Part shown: positions 8,424 through 16,430 of the stretch, in pieces
How positions within the stretch are numbered: position 1 is the first letter of the stretch
Layout of the letters: every line of letters begins with the position of its first letter
Source of the DNA: Aquincola tertiaricarbonis
GTDB taxonomy: Bacteria; Pseudomonadota; Gammaproteobacteria; Burkholderiales; Burkholderiaceae_C
Direction: 5' to 3'
NCBI RefSeq assembly: GCF_000969605.1
Contig: NZ_JZUE01000002.1
Span: forward strand, 186,001 to 250,000
Length of the DNA stretch: 64,000 nt
Notes under the pieces: model-generated
Seen by the model: only the letters and a program-made list of their open reading frames with translations
Database searches by the model: none
Told to the model about the DNA's origin: nothing
Position numbers and translations under genes: made by a program

Positions 8424-9350
8424 ATGGTCGAGTTCCTGCAGCGCACCCTCGACGGCCTGCTGCAGGCCGGGCCGTATGCGCTGGTCGGCCTGGGGCTGAC
8501 GCTTGGCTTCGGCGTGCTCCGGCGCGTCAACCTCGCCTACGGCGCCGGCGCCATGCTCGCCGCCTATGCCGGGGCATGGCTGCATGCACGCATGGGCGCG
8601 CCGGCGTGGCTGGTGCTGGCGGTGCTGGTGCTGGGCACGATGCTGGTCGGCCTGTATGTGGAATGGATGTGCTTTGCCGGCGCGCGGCGGGCGCCGGCGC
8701 CTGCGGCCCGCGGCCTGGCGGTCGGCGGTGCGGACGGCCGCGAGGTGGCTGCGCTGGCGGCCAGCTTCGCGCTGTGGATGCAGCTCGAGCAGCTGGCGGT
8801 CACCCTGCTGCCGCGCCACCTCAATCCCTTCCCGTCGCTGGCGGTGACGGCCGAATGGCGGCTCGGCCCGTTCGGCCTGCGCGGCGACCAGCTGTCGATG
8901 CTGATGCTGGCCGCCGTGCTGGTGGCCGCGGTCGCCTGGTTCCTGCAGCACACACGCGCCGGGCTGGCCTGGCGCGCGGTGGCCGACCACCGCGGCGCGG
9001 CGCAGGTCGTCGGCCTGGACGTGCCGCGTGTGCAGCGCCTGGCCTTCGTCGCCACCTGCGGCCTGGCGGGCGTCGCGGCCTGCGCGGTGCTTGCGCTGGA
9101 CGGCCAGGTGACGCCGATGTTCGGCATGTGGATGCTGGTCAAGGGCCTGGTTGCCGCCATGCTGGGCGGGCTGGGCTCGGTGCGCGGCGTTCTCGTCGGC
9201 GCGGTCGTGCTCGGCGTGCTGGAGGCCCAGGCGCAGGCGGCCTTCGGCGCGATCGGCCGCGACGCCACCGCCTGGGCGCTGCTGCTGGGCGTGCTGGTGT
9301 GGCGCGCGGCGCGCGGCGGCGGCGGTTCGCACGGGCTGGCGCATGCGTGA
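8424..9350 (+). CDS. Branched-chain-type ABC permease, LivH-like (second copy)
   Basis: A second LivH-type permease, 308 residues, with ALVGLGLTLGFGVLRRVNLAYGAGAML at the N-terminus, RAVADHRGAAQVVGLDVPR as the cytoplasmic loop and GLVAAMLGGLGSVRGVLVGAVVLGVLEA late in the protein. It differs clearly from the first copy at 5036 and carries a longer insertion (ARRAPAPAARGLAVGGADGREV, about residues 90-112). A second permease pair within one transcription unit, after the ATPases, is unusual. Confidence 0.87.
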   Translation: MVEFLQRTLDGLLQAGPYALVGLGLTLGFGVLRRVNLAYGAGAMLAAYAGAWLHARMGAPAWLVLAVLVLGTMLVGLYVEWMCFAGARRAPAPAARGLAVGGADGREVAALAASFALWMQLEQLAVTLLPRHLNPFPSLAVTAEWRLGPFGLRGDQLSMLMLAAVLVAAVAWFLQHTRAGLAWRAVADHRGAAQVVGLDVPRVQRLAFVATCGLAGVAACAVLALDGQVTPMFGMWMLVKGLVAAMLGGLGSVRGVLVGAVVLGVLEAQAQAAFGAIGRDATAWALLLGVLVWRAARGGGGSHGLAHA

Positions 9351-10314
9351 CGCGCTGTGCACCACGGACGGCGGCGTCGGCCTCGCGACCGACCTGGCGG
9401 TCCTGTCGCTGCTGGCGATCTCGGCCTGGCTGGTGCTGCGCAGCGGCCGCATCTCGCTGGGCCAGCAGGCCTTCTTCGCGATCGGCGCCTATGCGGCCGC
9501 CATCGCCACCACGCTGATGGACTGGCCGCTGGCGCCGGCGCTGCTGGCCGCCGCGGCCCTGGGGGCGGCGGCGTCGGCGCTGGTCGCCGGTGCGATGTCG
9601 CGCCTGAGCGGCCTGCATTACGCGGTGGCCACGCTCGCGTTCGCGGAGCTGGTGCGGCTGGGCCTGTCGGCCTGGCACTGGCGGGTGCCGGCCGACGACG
9701 GCTCGCAGGCCGGGCCGGACGGCGTGCACGGCTTCCGCGACATCCGCTGGCTGCTGGCCAACGGCGTCACGCCGGAGCAGTTCGCGCTGATGGCGCTCAC
9801 GGTGCTGGCCATCGTCACGCTGGCGCTGGTGCTGCTGATGCGCACGCGCTTCGGGCTGGGCCTGCAGGCGGTCGGCCTGGACGACACGCTGGCCGACACC
9901 AGCGGCTGGCCGGCGGCGCGGCTGCGCGTCGCCGCCGCGGCCCTGGCCGGCGCCCTGGCCGCGCTGGGCGGCGGGCTGTATGCGCACCGCACCACCTTCA
10001 TCGACCCGGCCGTGTTCGATCCGATGCTCGGCGTGCATGCGGTCGGCTATGCGCTGATCGGCGGGCTGGCGAGCGTGGCGGGCCCGCTGCTGGGCACCGC
10101 GCTCGACCTCGGCCTGCTGGAGGCCACGCGCTGGTTTGAGGGCTGGCGCATGGTCGTCTTTGGCGGCCTGGTCGCACTGTTCCTGCGCTGGCGGCCGCGC
10201 GGCCTGCTCGACGAGGCCACGCTGGCCGCCCTGCGCGCGCTGCCGCGGCGGCGCACCGCTTCACCTGCGGCGACGGACCGCCGTTCCTCCTTCACCACCA
10301 GGACCCACCCATGA
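9343..10314 (+). CDS. Branched-chain-type ABC permease, LivM-like (second copy)
   Basis: A 323-residue LivM-type permease: LLAISAWLVLRSGRISLGQQAFFAIGAYAAA at the start, VATLAFAELVRLGLSAWHWRVP, a GPDGVHGFRDIRW loop, QAVGLDDTLADTSGW and the closing VFGGLVALFLRWRPRGLLDE. The ATG at 9343 overlaps the second LivH gene by 8 bp (ATGCGTGA) and its stop overlaps the next gene by ATGA, so this stretch is tightly coupled. It presumably forms a membrane pair with the preceding gene and shares the LivG/LivF ATPases. Confidence 0.87.
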   Translation: MRDALCTTDGGVGLATDLAVLSLLAISAWLVLRSGRISLGQQAFFAIGAYAAAIATTLMDWPLAPALLAAAALGAAASALVAGAMSRLSGLHYAVATLAFAELVRLGLSAWHWRVPADDGSQAGPDGVHGFRDIRWLLANGVTPEQFALMALTVLAIVTLALVLLMRTRFGLGLQAVGLDDTLADTSGWPAARLRVAAAALAGALAALGGGLYAHRTTFIDPAVFDPMLGVHAVGYALIGGLASVAGPLLGTALDLGLLEATRWFEGWRMVVFGGLVALFLRWRPRGLLDEATLAALRALPRRRTASPAATDRRSSFTTRTHP

Positions 10315-11072
10315 GCACTCCCCACGACCTCCTGTCCGGCCGCACCGTGATCGTCACTGGCGCGGCCACCGGCATCGGCCAGGCTTTCGCCATCGGCTGC
10401 GCGGCGCAAGGCGCCAACGTCGTCGTCGCCGACCTGCATGCGGCCGACGAGACCGTCGCTGCCATCGAGGCGAGCGGCGGCCACGCGCTGGCGGTGCGGG
10501 TCGACGTCGCCGACGACGACTCGGTGCAGGCGATGGCACGCGCCGCCCTGCAGCGGTTCGGCCGCATCGACGGCCTGGTGAACAACGCCGCGTACTTCCG
10601 CGAGGTCAAGCTGACCCCCTTCGAGGAACTCGACCCCGCCCAGTGGGAGCGCATCTTCGCGGTCAACGTCAAGGGCGTGTGGCAGTGCTGCAAGGCCGTG
10701 ATGCCCGCGATGCGCGAGCAGAAGTCCGGCGCCATCGTCAACATCGCCTCGGTGGTGGCGGTGGCCGGCCAGCCCGGCTACCTCCACTACGTCGCAACCA
10801 AGGGCGCGGTGCTGTCGATGACCAAGGGGCTGGCCAAGGAGTGCGGGCCGCACGGCGTGCGTGTCAACGTCATCGCGCCGGGCTTCGTGATCACCGACGC
10901 AACCAGGAACCGGCCGCTGGAGTGGCAGCAGAGCTTCCTGAAGGCGCGCGCCATCTCCCGCGAGCAGCGGCCCGACGATTTGGTCGGCACGGCGCTGTAC
11001 CTGCTGAGCGACCTGGCCGGCTTCGTCTCCGGCCAGACCATCGTGGTGGACGGCGGCCACATCATGTACTGA
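10311..11072 (+). CDS. SDR family oxidoreductase
   Basis: A 253-residue classical short-chain dehydrogenase/reductase. NAD(P) binding is by TGAATGIGQ (residues 17-25), followed by NNAAY, the catalytic serine in NIASVVAVAG and the YVATK tyrosine-lysine pair near residue 160. Asp in VVADLH after the second strand suggests NAD rather than NADP. The gene overlaps the permease by ATGA and is followed after 15 bp by a GST-fold gene, so it belongs to the importer operon and probably oxidises an alcohol intermediate of the imported compound. Confidence 0.9.
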   Translation: MSTPHDLLSGRTVIVTGAATGIGQAFAIGCAAQGANVVVADLHAADETVAAIEASGGHALAVRVDVADDDSVQAMARAALQRFGRIDGLVNNAAYFREVKLTPFEELDPAQWERIFAVNVKGVWQCCKAVMPAMREQKSGAIVNIASVVAVAGQPGYLHYVATKGAVLSMTKGLAKECGPHGVRVNVIAPGFVITDATRNRPLEWQQSFLKARAISREQRPDDLVGTALYLLSDLAGFVSGQTIVVDGGHIMY

Positions 11073-11087
11073 GCCTGGAGACACGCC

Positions 11088-12011
11088 ATGCCCGACCTGA
11101 TCCTGCACCACTACCCCTTCTCCACCTTCTCCGAGAAGGTGCGGACCGCGCTGGGCCACAAGGGCCTGGCATGGCGCTCGGTCGAGATCGCCGGCATGCC
11201 GCCGCGGCCGCTGCTGGCCCCGCTGACCGGCGGCTACCGGCGTGCGCCGGTGCTGCAGGTGGGCGCCGACATCTACTGCGACACCCACGTCATCCTGCCC
11301 GCGCTGGATCGGCTGCATCCGCAGCGCACGCTGTACCCACCGGGCAGCCAGGGCATCGCCGAGGGGCTGGGCTTTGCCTGGGAGCGGCAGCTGTGGATCC
11401 CGGTCATCGGCGTGCTGGTTCATTTCATCGGCGAGCACATCCCGCCCGAATTCATCAAGGACCGCAAGGAAGGCTACCTGGGCATCGACATCTCCAGGCC
11501 GGCGATGGCGCCGCAGTTCCCGCAGCACCTGCAGGCGGTGCGCGCGCAGCTCGGCTGGCTGAGGCAGGCGCTGGCCGCGCAGCCCTTCCTTCTCGGCGAC
11601 GCCCCCAGCGCCGCCGACCTGGCGGTGTGGCAGACGATCCACCTGCTGCGCAAGAACTGCCCGCCGGAGGTGGATGCGCTGCTCGGCCTCGCGCCGCTGG
11701 TGCCCTGGTACGAGCGCATCGCCGCCATCGGCCACGGCACGCCGGCTGCGATGAGCGCCGAGGAGGCCTTCGAGGTGGCGCGCGCCTCGGCACCTGCCCC
11801 GGTCAGCCACCTGGCGCCCGATGGCGACCCCGGCGGCCTGCGAGCCGGCTGCCCGGTGACGGTGACCCCCGACGACAACGCGCGCGTGCCGGTCAACGGC
11901 ACGCTGGTGGCGGCCAGCGACCACGAAGTGGTGATCCACCGCCACGACGCGCAGGCCGGTGACCTGCACCTGCATTTCCCGCGACTGGGCTTCGACGTCG
12001 TCGCGGCCTGA
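11088..12011 (+). CDS. Glutathione S-transferase family protein with C-terminal extension
   Basis: A 307-residue protein. Residues 1-80 are a GST thioredoxin-like domain (LHHYPFSTFSEKVRTALGHKGL, then RAPVLQVGADIYCDTHVIL where the usual glutathione-binding E/D-S is replaced by D-T). Residues 95-235 are helical with FLLGDAPSAADLAVW, the GST C-domain mark. The last 70 residues, beginning CPVTVTPDDNARVPVNG, form an extra predicted beta-rich domain not found in ordinary GSTs. It lies in the importer operon, suggesting glutathione-dependent isomerisation or ring cleavage, or a non-enzymatic role; I cannot name the substrate. Confidence 0.8.
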   Translation: MPDLILHHYPFSTFSEKVRTALGHKGLAWRSVEIAGMPPRPLLAPLTGGYRRAPVLQVGADIYCDTHVILPALDRLHPQRTLYPPGSQGIAEGLGFAWERQLWIPVIGVLVHFIGEHIPPEFIKDRKEGYLGIDISRPAMAPQFPQHLQAVRAQLGWLRQALAAQPFLLGDAPSAADLAVWQTIHLLRKNCPPEVDALLGLAPLVPWYERIAAIGHGTPAAMSAEEAFEVARASAPAPVSHLAPDGDPGGLRAGCPVTVTPDDNARVPVNGTLVAASDHEVVIHRHDAQAGDLHLHFPRLGFDVVAA

Positions 12012-12051
12012 GCCATTCCTCGATCCACACGACAACGACAGGAGACCGCCG

Positions 12052-12477
12052 ATGGACATCAGCATCCTGGAAGCCAACAAGCAGCTCTGCCGCGACTACT
12101 TCAAGGCCTTCCTCGCCCGCGACACTGCATGGATGGCCAGGCACATCGCGCCCGACTTCGTGCGGCACGACCCCGGGCTGCCCTTCGAGGTGCGCGGGCC
12201 GCAGGGCGTGGCACAGCTGCACGATGCGCTGATGCCGGCCTTTCCGGACATGGTGCTGCCGCTGCAGGACTTCGTCGCCGAGGGCGAGAAGGTGCTGGTA
12301 CGGCTGCGCGTGCAGGCCACGCATACCGGCCCCCTGGGGGACATGGCCGCCACCGGCCGGCGCATCGACATCGGCGTGCTCGACCTGTTCCAGATCCGCG
12401 ACGGCGTGCTCATCGAGCATTGGGCGCTGCTCGACAACCTCGGCATGCTCAAGCAGCTCGGCGCGCTGCCCGCCTGA
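12052..12477 (+). CDS. SnoaL-like/ester cyclase (NTF2 fold) protein
   Basis: A 141-residue cone-shaped NTF2-fold protein. The opening NKQLCRDYFKAFLARDTAWMARHIAPDFVRHDPGL pattern, GVAQLHDALMPAFPDM, a strand with VRLRVQATHTGPLGDM and the final DLFQIRDGVLIEHWALLDNLGMLKQLG are typical of SnoaL-like polyketide cyclase relatives and predicted ester cyclases. I started it at 12052 after AGGAGACCGCCG. These proteins do dehydrations, isomerisations or hydrolyses on small hydrophobic acids; its place between two GST genes points to the same degradative route. Confidence 0.82.
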   Translation: MDISILEANKQLCRDYFKAFLARDTAWMARHIAPDFVRHDPGLPFEVRGPQGVAQLHDALMPAFPDMVLPLQDFVAEGEKVLVRLRVQATHTGPLGDMAATGRRIDIGVLDLFQIRDGVLIEHWALLDNLGMLKQLGALPA

Positions 12478-12495
12478 CGCCGGGAGACCCACACC

Positions 12496-13116
12496 ATGCA
12501 ACTGCTGGCCAACACCACCTCGCCCTTCGTGCGCCTGGCGCGCACCGCGATGATCGAGAAGGGACTGGACATCGAGCCGACGCTGGTCGATCCCTGGGCC
12601 GACGACGAGCGCCTGCGCGCGGCCAACGCCGCCACCCGGGTGCCGACGCTCGTGCTCGACGACGGCACGCCGCTGACCGAAGCCATGCTGATCGTGCAAT
12701 GGCTGGAAGCCACGCGCCCGGCGCCCGACTGGCCGAGCCTGGTCGGCCCGGCAGCCGGCGCCGCCGGCGTGCTCTCCCGCGCCGGCATCGCCATGGGGGC
12801 GATCGAGGCCTCCGTGATCACCATCATCACGCGCAAGGTGACCGCGCCCACGCTGTTCGACGAGACGCCGGTGGGCCTGCGGCGCCGCCGCTCGATGGTC
12901 GAAGGCATGCTGCGGCTGGAAGCCCGCGCCGGCGAGATACCGGCCACCGGCACGCCGACGCTGGATGCGATCGCGGCGGTGACGCTGCACGACTACCAGC
13001 AACTCCGCTTCGCCGACCAAGCCTGGCTGCCCGCCACGCCGGGCCTGAAGGCGCTGGCGCAAGCGTGGAATTCACGCACCTCGTTCGCGCGGACGAAGCC
13101 CTACATTCCGGCCTGA
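12496..13116 (+). CDS. Glutathione S-transferase family protein
   Basis: A 206-residue GST with the N-terminal thioredoxin-like domain (LLANTTSPFVRLARTAMIEKGLDIE, with serine at position 8 or nearby as the possible catalytic residue), the cis-proline segment TRVPTLVLDDGTPLTEAMLIVQWLE and an all-helical second half. Length is normal for the family. It closes the importer operon and its last 16 bp overlap, tail to tail, the end of the LysR gene on the other strand. Together with the GST-fold gene at 11088 it suggests glutathione-dependent chemistry in this pathway. Confidence 0.87.
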   Translation: MQLLANTTSPFVRLARTAMIEKGLDIEPTLVDPWADDERLRAANAATRVPTLVLDDGTPLTEAMLIVQWLEATRPAPDWPSLVGPAAGAAGVLSRAGIAMGAIEASVITIITRKVTAPTLFDETPVGLRRRRSMVEGMLRLEARAGEIPATGTPTLDAIAAVTLHDYQQLRFADQAWLPATPGLKALAQAWNSRTSFARTKPYIPA

Positions 13117-14027
13117 GCCGGAGCCGGCGCCAGGTCGCCGGGGGCCGCACACCCTTCCAGGTGGGCGGCCAGCAAGCCCAGCGGCGTCTCGCGCGGCGGC
13201 TGGCTGCGCATGACGATGCGCATGCGCCGCCATGCCCATTCATCGGTCAGCGGCAGCACCTTCAGCTGCATCGCCGGTGCGAAGCTGCGGGCCGCGGCCA
13301 TGGGCAGGATGCCGATGCCCAGGCGCGCCTCGACGGCGCGGCACACTGCCTCGAAGCTGCGCACCTGCACCCGCAGCGCCATCGGCCGCAGGTGCTGCGC
13401 CGCCTGGCCCGACAGGAGCCGCGTCAGCGTGCTGCCGCCCTCCAGCCCGACCAGGTCGCGCTCGAGCAGCTCGTGGAAGGACACCGCCTCGCCATCGAGC
13501 GGATCGTCGTCGCGGACGACGGCGGCAAGCCGGTCGCCGCGGTAGCCGCGCGACCACAGGCCGTGCAGGTCGGCACCCTCGACCACGACGCCGAGATCGG
13601 CCTCGCCGCTGCGCACCCGCCGCACCGCTTCCTCGCTCCAGCATTCCTCCAGCACGATGCGCACCTCGGCATGGCCGGCCTGGAAGCTGGCCACGTCCGC
13701 CGGCAGGAACTGCGTCATCGCGGAGGTGTTGCCGTGCACCCGCAGCACCGCATGCTGGCCGCTGGCGTAGTTGCCCATCTCGGCACGCATCTGCTGCACG
13801 CCGGCCACCACCTCGCGGGCCAGCTTCAGCAGGTGGTCGCCGGCGGGCGTGAGCTGCAGCCCGCGCGAATGACGCTCGAACAGCGTCGCCTTGAACTGAT
13901 GCTCCAGCAGCGAGAGCCGCCGGCTTGCCGCCGGCACGGTGATGTGGCTGGCTTCGGCGGCGCGGGTGAGGTTGCCCATCTCTGCGGCACGCACGAACAG
14001 CGCAAGGGAATCGAGGTCCGGCAGCAT
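13101..14027 (-). CDS. LysR family transcriptional regulator
   Basis: A 308-residue LysR-type regulator. The winged helix-turn-helix is at residues 4-63 (LDSLALFVRAAEMGNLTRAAEASHITVPAASRRLSLLE), and a periplasmic-binding-like effector domain follows (LRVHGNTSAMTQFLPADVASF and the RSGEADLGVVVEG strand). I chose the ATG at 14027 because the HTH begins right after it. It is divergent from the aldehyde dehydrogenase gene, the usual arrangement for a LysR protein controlling its neighbour, and sits inside the catabolic island, so it may also respond to the imported substrate. Confidence 0.9.
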   Translation of the reverse strand: MLPDLDSLALFVRAAEMGNLTRAAEASHITVPAASRRLSLLEHQFKATLFERHSRGLQLTPAGDHLLKLAREVVAGVQQMRAEMGNYASGQHAVLRVHGNTSAMTQFLPADVASFQAGHAEVRIVLEECWSEEAVRRVRSGEADLGVVVEGADLHGLWSRGYRGDRLAAVVRDDDPLDGEAVSFHELLERDLVGLEGGSTLTRLLSGQAAQHLRPMALRVQVRSFEAVCRAVEARLGIGILPMAAARSFAPAMQLKVLPLTDEWAWRRMRIVMRSQPPRETPLGLLAAHLEGCAAPGDLAPAPAQAGM

Positions 14028-14176
14028 GCGCGGATTGTCGCCCGCGGCGACAGCGGTTTGCTTGCCGCGCAAGGCGCCGTTGCCGACTTTCCAATTCAGC
14101 CGCCGCGGCCGGCTGCCTACAGTGCGCGGGCATTGCACAGCCGCAAACACCGCCTTGAAGGCAACAGGAGCGTTCC
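14028..14176. promoter_or_regulatory. Divergent LysR/aldehyde dehydrogenase regulatory region
   Basis: This 149-bp gap separates the LysR gene from the aldehyde dehydrogenase gene. It contains TTGCCGACTTTCCAA at 14080-14094, a short inverted repeat with T-N11-A spacing as in LysR-family operators. The arms are only three to four bases long, so this is a candidate only. AGGAG lies seven bases before the aldehyde dehydrogenase start. Confidence 0.3.
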
Positions 14177-15610
14177 ATGAAGCAGATGTTCATCGGTGGC
14201 CGCTGGGTCGCCGCCCGCGATGGCGCCACCCTGCCCGTCGCCTCGCCGGCCGACGGCGAGATCTTCGATCACATCGCCCGCGGTGCGGCCCATGAGGTCG
14301 ACCTTGCCGTGGCGGCGGCCCGCGCGTCGCTCGACGGCGCCTGGGGCCGCATGACCGCCACCGAACGCGGCCGCATCCTGGTCAGGATCGGGGAGGCGGT
14401 GCTGGCGCACGAGGAAGCGCTGGCCCAGCTCGAGGCCCGCGACACCGGCAAGCCGATCACCACGGCGCGCAACGACATCAAGGTGCTGGCGCGCTACTTC
14501 GAGTTCTACGGCAGCGCGGCCGACAAGGTGCATGGCCAGACGATCCCGTTCCTGGGGGGCCACCAGGTGAGCCTGCTGCGCGAGCCGCTGGGCGTCACCG
14601 CGCACATCATCCCCTGGAACTATCCGGCGCAGATGCTGGGGCGCACCGTGGCACCGGCGCTGGCGATGGGCAACGGCACCGTGCTCAAGCCGGCCGAGGA
14701 CACCAGCCTGTCGGCGCTGCGGTTTGCCGAGATCGCCACCGCCGCAGGCCTGCCGGAAGGCGCGCTGAACGTGGTCACCGGCCTGGGCGAGGAAGCCGGC
14801 GCCGCGCTGGCTGCGCACCCGGGCATCGACTTCATCTCCTTCACCGGCAGCAACGAGGTCGGCACCCTGGTGCAGCAGGCGGCGGCCAGGAACGCGGTCA
14901 AGTGCGTGCTGGAGCTGGGCGGCAAGTCGCCGCAGATCGTGTTCGACGACGTGGACGCCGAACGCGCCGTGCCGATCATCGTGCGTGCCATCGTGCAGAA
15001 CGCGGGCCAGACCTGCACCGCCGGCAGCCGCCTGCTGGTGCAGCGCGGCATCTACGACAGCTTCGTCGGCCGCGTCGCCGAAGCCTTCGCGAAGGTGCGC
15101 GTCGGCACGCCGGCCATGGACTTCGACTGCGGCCCGGTGATGAACCCGGCGCAGCGCGCACGGGTGCAGCGCTACATCGACGAGGCGCGGGCCGCGGGCA
15201 TCCCGGTGCTGGCCGAAGGCACCGTGGCCGCCGATGCACCGAAGACCGGTTACTACGTGCGGCCGACGCTGTTCGGCCCGGTGCCGCGCGATGCGGCGCT
15301 GGCGCGCGAGGAGGTCTTCGGCCCGGTGCTGGCAGCCATGCCCTTCGACGACGAGGCGGATGGGATCGGCCTGGCCAACGGCACTGACTACGGCCTGCTG
15401 GCAGCGGTGTGGACCGAGAACGCCGGCCGGCTGCAGCGCGTGGCCAAGGCGGTCAAGGCCGGCCAGGTGTTCATGAACTGCTATGGCGCCGGCGGCGGCG
15501 TCGAGCTGCCCTTCGGCGGCACCCGGCGCAGCGGCCACGGCCGCGAGAAGGGCCTGCTGGCGCTGGAAGAAGTCAGCAGCACCAAGACGCTGGTGCATTA
15601 CCACGGCTGA
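14177..15610 (+). CDS. Aldehyde dehydrogenase (NAD(P)+)
   Basis: A 477-residue enzyme of the ALDH superfamily that oxidises an aldehyde to a carboxylic acid. Visible motifs are IIPWNYPAQML for cofactor binding, FTGSNEVG, the general base glutamate in LELGGKSPQIV (about residue 255) and the catalytic cysteine in NAGQTCTAGSRL (about residue 289), then EEVFGPVLA and PFGGTRRSGHGREKG. Length is normal. It is followed after 13 bp by an SDR; alcohol and aldehyde oxidation in series would give the acid that the CoA-transferase could activate. Confidence 0.93.
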   Translation: MKQMFIGGRWVAARDGATLPVASPADGEIFDHIARGAAHEVDLAVAAARASLDGAWGRMTATERGRILVRIGEAVLAHEEALAQLEARDTGKPITTARNDIKVLARYFEFYGSAADKVHGQTIPFLGGHQVSLLREPLGVTAHIIPWNYPAQMLGRTVAPALAMGNGTVLKPAEDTSLSALRFAEIATAAGLPEGALNVVTGLGEEAGAALAAHPGIDFISFTGSNEVGTLVQQAAARNAVKCVLELGGKSPQIVFDDVDAERAVPIIVRAIVQNAGQTCTAGSRLLVQRGIYDSFVGRVAEAFAKVRVGTPAMDFDCGPVMNPAQRARVQRYIDEARAAGIPVLAEGTVAADAPKTGYYVRPTLFGPVPRDAALAREEVFGPVLAAMPFDDEADGIGLANGTDYGLLAAVWTENAGRLQRVAKAVKAGQVFMNCYGAGGGVELPFGGTRRSGHGREKGLLALEEVSSTKTLVHYHG

Positions 15611-15623
15611 CCGGAGCGCGACG

Positions 15624-16379
15624 ATGGGACAACTGCAAGGCAAGGTCGCGATCGTCACCGGCGGCGCTGCGGGCTTCGGCGAGGCCATCGTGCGGCACTA
15701 CGTCGGCGAAGGCGCGCGGGTGCTCATCGCCGACCTGCAGGCCGACCGGGCGCGGCAACTGGCCGCCGAACTCGGCGGCGAACGGGCTGCGGCGGTGGAT
15801 TGCGACGTCGCCGACGGCGCCTCGGTCGCCGCGGCGGTGCGGGCCTGCGTCGAAGGCTTCGGCACGCCGGACATCGTCGTCAACAACGCCGGCACCACCC
15901 ACGCCAACCAGCCGATGCTGCAGGTCGACGAGGCCACGTTCGACCGCATGTTCGCGGTCAACGTCAAGTCGATCTACCACATGGCGCAGGCGGTGGTGCC
16001 GCTGATGCGGCAGCGGCGGGCGGGCGTGATCCTGAACGTCGGCTCCACCGCCGGCATCCGCCCGAGGCCGGGGCTGACCTGGTACAACGGCTCGAAGGGC
16101 GCGGTGAACCTGCTGTCCAAGTCGATGGCGGTCGAGCTCGGGCCGGACGGCATCCGCGTCAATGCCATCTGCCCGGTCATCGGCGAGACCGCGCTGCTGG
16201 AGAAGTTCATGGGCGTGCCCGATACGCCGGACAACCGCGCCAGGTTCATCGCGACGATCCCGCTGGGGCGCCTGTCGAAGCCCTCGGACGTCGCCGCTGC
16301 CGCGGTCTTCCTGGCCAGCGACGCCGCCTGCTTCATCAGCGGCGTCGAGCTGCCGGTGGACGGCGCACGCACGGTCTAG
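15624..16379 (+). CDS. SDR family oxidoreductase
   Basis: A 251-residue classical SDR. It shows TGGAAGFGE (residues 13-21), DLQAD after the second strand (NAD preference), NNAGTTH, the serine in NVGSTAGIRPR, the YNGSK catalytic tyrosine and lysine, and the closing SGVELPVDGARTV. The ATG at 15624 follows GGAGCGCGACG. It is the last gene of the catabolic island and probably forms an alcohol-to-acid step with the aldehyde dehydrogenase before it. Confidence 0.9.
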   Translation: MGQLQGKVAIVTGGAAGFGEAIVRHYVGEGARVLIADLQADRARQLAAELGGERAAAVDCDVADGASVAAAVRACVEGFGTPDIVVNNAGTTHANQPMLQVDEATFDRMFAVNVKSIYHMAQAVVPLMRQRRAGVILNVGSTAGIRPRPGLTWYNGSKGAVNLLSKSMAVELGPDGIRVNAICPVIGETALLEKFMGVPDTPDNRARFIATIPLGRLSKPSDVAAAAVFLASDAACFISGVELPVDGARTV

Positions 16380-16430
16380 GCGGCCGGCGGCGGCGGCCGT
16401 CCGGCGACCCGTGCCGACGCTGGCCGGTGT

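Noticed and set aside
10047-12080. A 677-codon minus-strand frame opposite the SDR and GST genes
   Set aside because: No motif or credible start; plus-strand genes are well supported.
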